NCBI GenBank assembly: GCA_021799715.1
Contig: JAJYZY010000020.1
Span: forward strand, 1 to 6,900
Length of the DNA stretch: 6,900 bases
From: Planctomycetota bacterium
Lineage (GTDB): Bacteria > Planctomycetota > Phycisphaerae > WQYP01
Direction of reading: 5' to 3'
Within the stretch, counting starts at the first letter, position 1, and each line of letters begins with the position of its first letter. This document shows positions 5,483 through 6,900 of the stretch, in pieces. The notes beneath the pieces were generated by a model. That model was not told the DNA's origin. It saw only the letters and a program-made list of their open reading frames with translations, and did not search any database. The translations under genes and the position numbers were made by a program.

Positions 5483-5962
5483 TTACTGGCTTCCGCCAAT
5501 GTGTCCCTGAATCGCCAGCGCTACAAGTGTCATGGATGCCACGATAAGATACACAGCGCTTGCGGGCCGAGACTTGGCATATATCCGCCACCGCCATATT
5601 GCCAGGCTGATAATGATAATGGCCAGGGAATTTCCCAGCCAGAAGTGAATGGCCATGGATCGGTCATCATCATTGCTGCCCCAATAAAGCCATCCGAAGA
5701 AGACAACCAGTGGTACAAACAATGCCGCCACAACCATGTTCCACGCGGCCACGACGCGAAATGATTCGCGTTTGAACACGCGGCTTCCGAAGTCGAACGC
5801 CAGCGATACCGGTACGCCGGCGGCCACAAAATTCACCAGCACTGGATGCAGATACAGAACCCGGCAATCAATATTGGTCAGCCATGGGAAAACATTTTGT
5901 AATCCTTCCGCCAGTCGCACCGAATATGCCACCGCAATCGGTGAAGTTGTTGCCACTACCAT
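5483..5962 (-). CDS. DUF2231-like four-helix membrane protein
   Basis: The 159-aa inner-membrane protein has four predicted helices at about 38-58, 69-94, 104-125 and 136-153. The family pattern is visible: LHPVLVNF (38-45) opening helix 1, an Asp at its end (AFDF), FGWLYWGS at the end of helix 2, AIHFWLGN (104-111) opening helix 3, and QGHIGG (152-157) after helix 4. These His and Gly positions recall DUF2231 proteins, whose His residues have been suggested to bind haem or metal; function is not established. The protein ends right after GHIGG, shorter than relatives that continue with LVY. Two adjacent ATGs exist: GGAGG (5973-5969) is 3 nt from 5965 but 6 nt from 5962, so I choose 5962. It is divergent from the methyltransferase gene and convergent with the zinc-ribbon gene. 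Confidence 0.7.
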   Translation of the reverse strand: MVVATTSPIAVAYSVRLAEGLQNVFPWLTNIDCRVLYLHPVLVNFVAAGVPVSLAFDFGSRVFKRESFRVVAAWNMVVAALFVPLVVFFGWLYWGSNDDDRSMAIHFWLGNSLAIIIISLAIWRWRIYAKSRPASAVYLIVASMTLVALAIQGHIGGSQ

Positions 5963-6005
5963 CATGCGCCTCCGAAAAAGCCGCGGTTTTTACCTCCAAG
6001 CCCGC

Positions 6006-6011
6006 ATCATA
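6006..6011 (-). promoter_or_regulatory. Possible -10 box of the DUF2231-like gene
   Basis: TATGAT on the minus strand lies 43 nt before the start codon. The best -35 available is TGGCAG at 18 bp, a poor match. The predicted leader (from about 5999) carries two GGAGG copies, at 5997-5993 and 5973-5969, separated by AAAAA-CCGCGGC-TTTTT. Only the second is placed to serve the gene. Confidence 0.3.
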
Positions 6012-6026
6012 GCGTAAAGTCACCGG

Positions 6027-6055
6027 TTGCTGCCAGTGCGCGGAAATCATAGAAT
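6027..6055 (+). promoter_or_regulatory. Promoter of the CmoA-like methyltransferase gene
   Basis: TTGCTG (6027-6032) and TAGAAT (6050-6055) have an ideal 17-bp spacer. Transcription would begin near 6062, leaving a leader of about 22 nt that includes GGAG at 6071-6074. It overlaps the upstream region of the divergent DUF2231-like gene, so the two may share regulation. Confidence 0.5.
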
Positions 6056-6083
6056 CCAAACGTGTTAAACGGAGTATCCCTTA

Positions 6084-6809
6084 ATGAAATCTACCGTCGA
6101 GCAAATCAGGCAACGATTTGATAATGATGTTGAACGTTTCAGCAATCTTGAAACCGGTCAATCCGCCACCATGGACGCTCCGCTGTGCCTGGATTTGGTT
6201 ACCGGAGCCGCCGCGGCTGTCACGCCTCAAGCCCGGTCTCTATTGGATATCGGCTGCGGTGCCGGCAACTACACGCTGAAAATGCTGCAAAAAATTCCTC
6301 ATCTCAACTGCACGCTCATGGATTTAAGCCAACCCATGCTGGCGCGGGCCCATCAGCGTGTCAGCGTGGCAACCAGCGGCGAAGTGAAAACAGTGCAGAC
6401 GGATGTGCGGAACGCTGAATTTCCCGCGGAAAGTTTTGATATTGTTCTGGCCGCCGCCGTGCTGCATCATCTGCGCACCGATGAGCAATGGCGGCTGGTG
6501 TTTTCATCGGTGCTGCGTTGGCTTCGGCCGGGTGGATCGTTCTGGATATTTGACATGGTGGAATATTCTTCGCCGGCCGTGCGGCAGGTCATCTGGGCGC
6601 GCTATAGCGAATACCTCTGTCAACTTAAGGGCGGCGGTGAGGCCGGGGAAAAATATCGTGATTCGGTATTTACCTACATTGAAGCCGAGGACACGCCCAA
6701 GCCACTTCTCTGGCAGATTAACCTGCTGTCCGAGGTTGGATTTGTCTCTCCCGAAATTCTGCATAAAAATGGGCCATTTGCCGCATTTGGTGCTGGCAAA
6801 AGTGTGTAG
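6084..6809 (+). CDS. Class I SAM-dependent methyltransferase, CmoA-like
   Basis: The 241-aa soluble protein has the seven-strand Rossmann methyltransferase fold: motif I LLDIGCGAGNYT (53-64) for SAM binding, the acidic residue D80 after strand 2 (CTLMDLS), TVQTDV (103-108) near the adenine, DIVLAAAVLHHL (119-130), and LRPGGSFWIFD (147-157). The lead-in IRQRFDNDVERFSNLETGQ and the closing KNGPFAAFGAGK resemble CmoA-type and related small methyltransferases. CmoA makes carboxy-SAM for wobble-uridine cmo5U34, but the Arg that marks carboxy-SAM enzymes cannot be assigned by eye, and no cmoB is seen. It may simply be a methyltransferase of unknown substrate. The ATG at 6084 has GGAG (6071-6074) spaced 9 nt and its own promoter. 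A hairpin follows the TAG. Confidence 0.85.
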   Translation: MKSTVEQIRQRFDNDVERFSNLETGQSATMDAPLCLDLVTGAAAAVTPQARSLLDIGCGAGNYTLKMLQKIPHLNCTLMDLSQPMLARAHQRVSVATSGEVKTVQTDVRNAEFPAESFDIVLAAAVLHHLRTDEQWRLVFSSVLRWLRPGGSFWIFDMVEYSSPAVRQVIWARYSEYLCQLKGGGEAGEKYRDSVFTYIEAEDTPKPLLWQINLLSEVGFVSPEILHKNGPFAAFGAGKSV

Positions 6810-6830
6810 CAATCCTGCGGCGGCAGATTG
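6810..6830 (+). terminator. Hairpin directly after the methyltransferase stop
   Basis: CAATC-(c)-TGC pairs with GCA-GATTG around loop GGCG, 8 bp with one bulged C, starting on the base after the stop codon. No T-run follows, so it may protect the mRNA 3' end or be a weak terminator rather than a classic intrinsic one. Confidence 0.3.
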
Positions 6831-6856
6831 CAGGCGTGTACGGTTACAAAACGCTG

Positions 6857-6900
6857 ATGCGACGCTTCGTCATGGGATGCTTGTTGGGCGTGGATCCCAA
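6857..6900 (+). CDS. Possible start of a further ORF, cut by the window edge
   Basis: An open frame from ATG 6857 reads MRRFVMGCLLGVDP and runs off the window. The same frame is open upstream past a GTG at 6836. The start is basic then hydrophobic, as in a signal peptide or membrane anchor, but no Shine-Dalgarno sequence precedes either codon, and the visible part is too short to judge. It may not be a gene. Confidence 0.15.
   Translation, partial: MRRFVMGCLLGVDP

Noticed and set aside
1..6900. Mobile elements, CRISPR, prophage or toxin-antitoxin systems
   Set aside because: No transposase or integrase motifs, no regularly spaced repeats, no paired small ORFs, and no abrupt change in composition were seen.

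Overview
This window looks like an ordinary bacterial chromosome segment of moderate GC content (about half, by eye) made of housekeeping genes. I see no transposase, phage gene, CRISPR array or attachment site. The genes point loosely to Planctomycetota: a divergent Gfo/Idh/MocA-like protein, a tiny CxxC...CxxC zinc-ribbon protein, non-ATG starts, and a tRNA without an encoded CCA. That assignment is inference from gene style, not a marker-based call.

Layout. 1-186 is upstream DNA carrying a good sigma70-type promoter for tRNA-Cys(GCA) at 187-260. 261-496 has no gene I can support. 497-820 is the most interesting stretch: a strong promoter (497-524), about 290 nt with no convincing ORF but a long nested set of complementary segments (589-725), then an 8-bp GC-rich stem followed by six T (740-816). 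It reads as a stand-alone structured RNA or an attenuated leader. A second promoter (836-866) then drives trmB (891-1529, + strand, TTG start).

Convergent to trmB, on the minus strand, are a degenerate Gfo/Idh/MocA-family protein (1641-2654) and, upstream of it, full-length methionyl-tRNA synthetase metG (2801-4831). A 286-nt divergent spacer with a 9-bp inverted repeat separates metG from a 77-aa zinc-ribbon protein (5118-5351, +). Converging on that is a four-helix DUF2231-like membrane protein (5483-5962, -), which is divergent from a CmoA-like class I SAM methyltransferase (6084-6809, +). The last 90 bases hold only a hairpin and an open frame running off the edge.

Functionally, tRNA-Cys, TrmB (tRNA m7G46), MetG and possibly the last methyltransferase concern tRNA charging and modification. 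The genes alternate in strand with their own promoters, so this is a neighbourhood rather than one operon. No clearly new multi-gene system is visible. The best candidate for something undescribed is the RNA at about 531-816.
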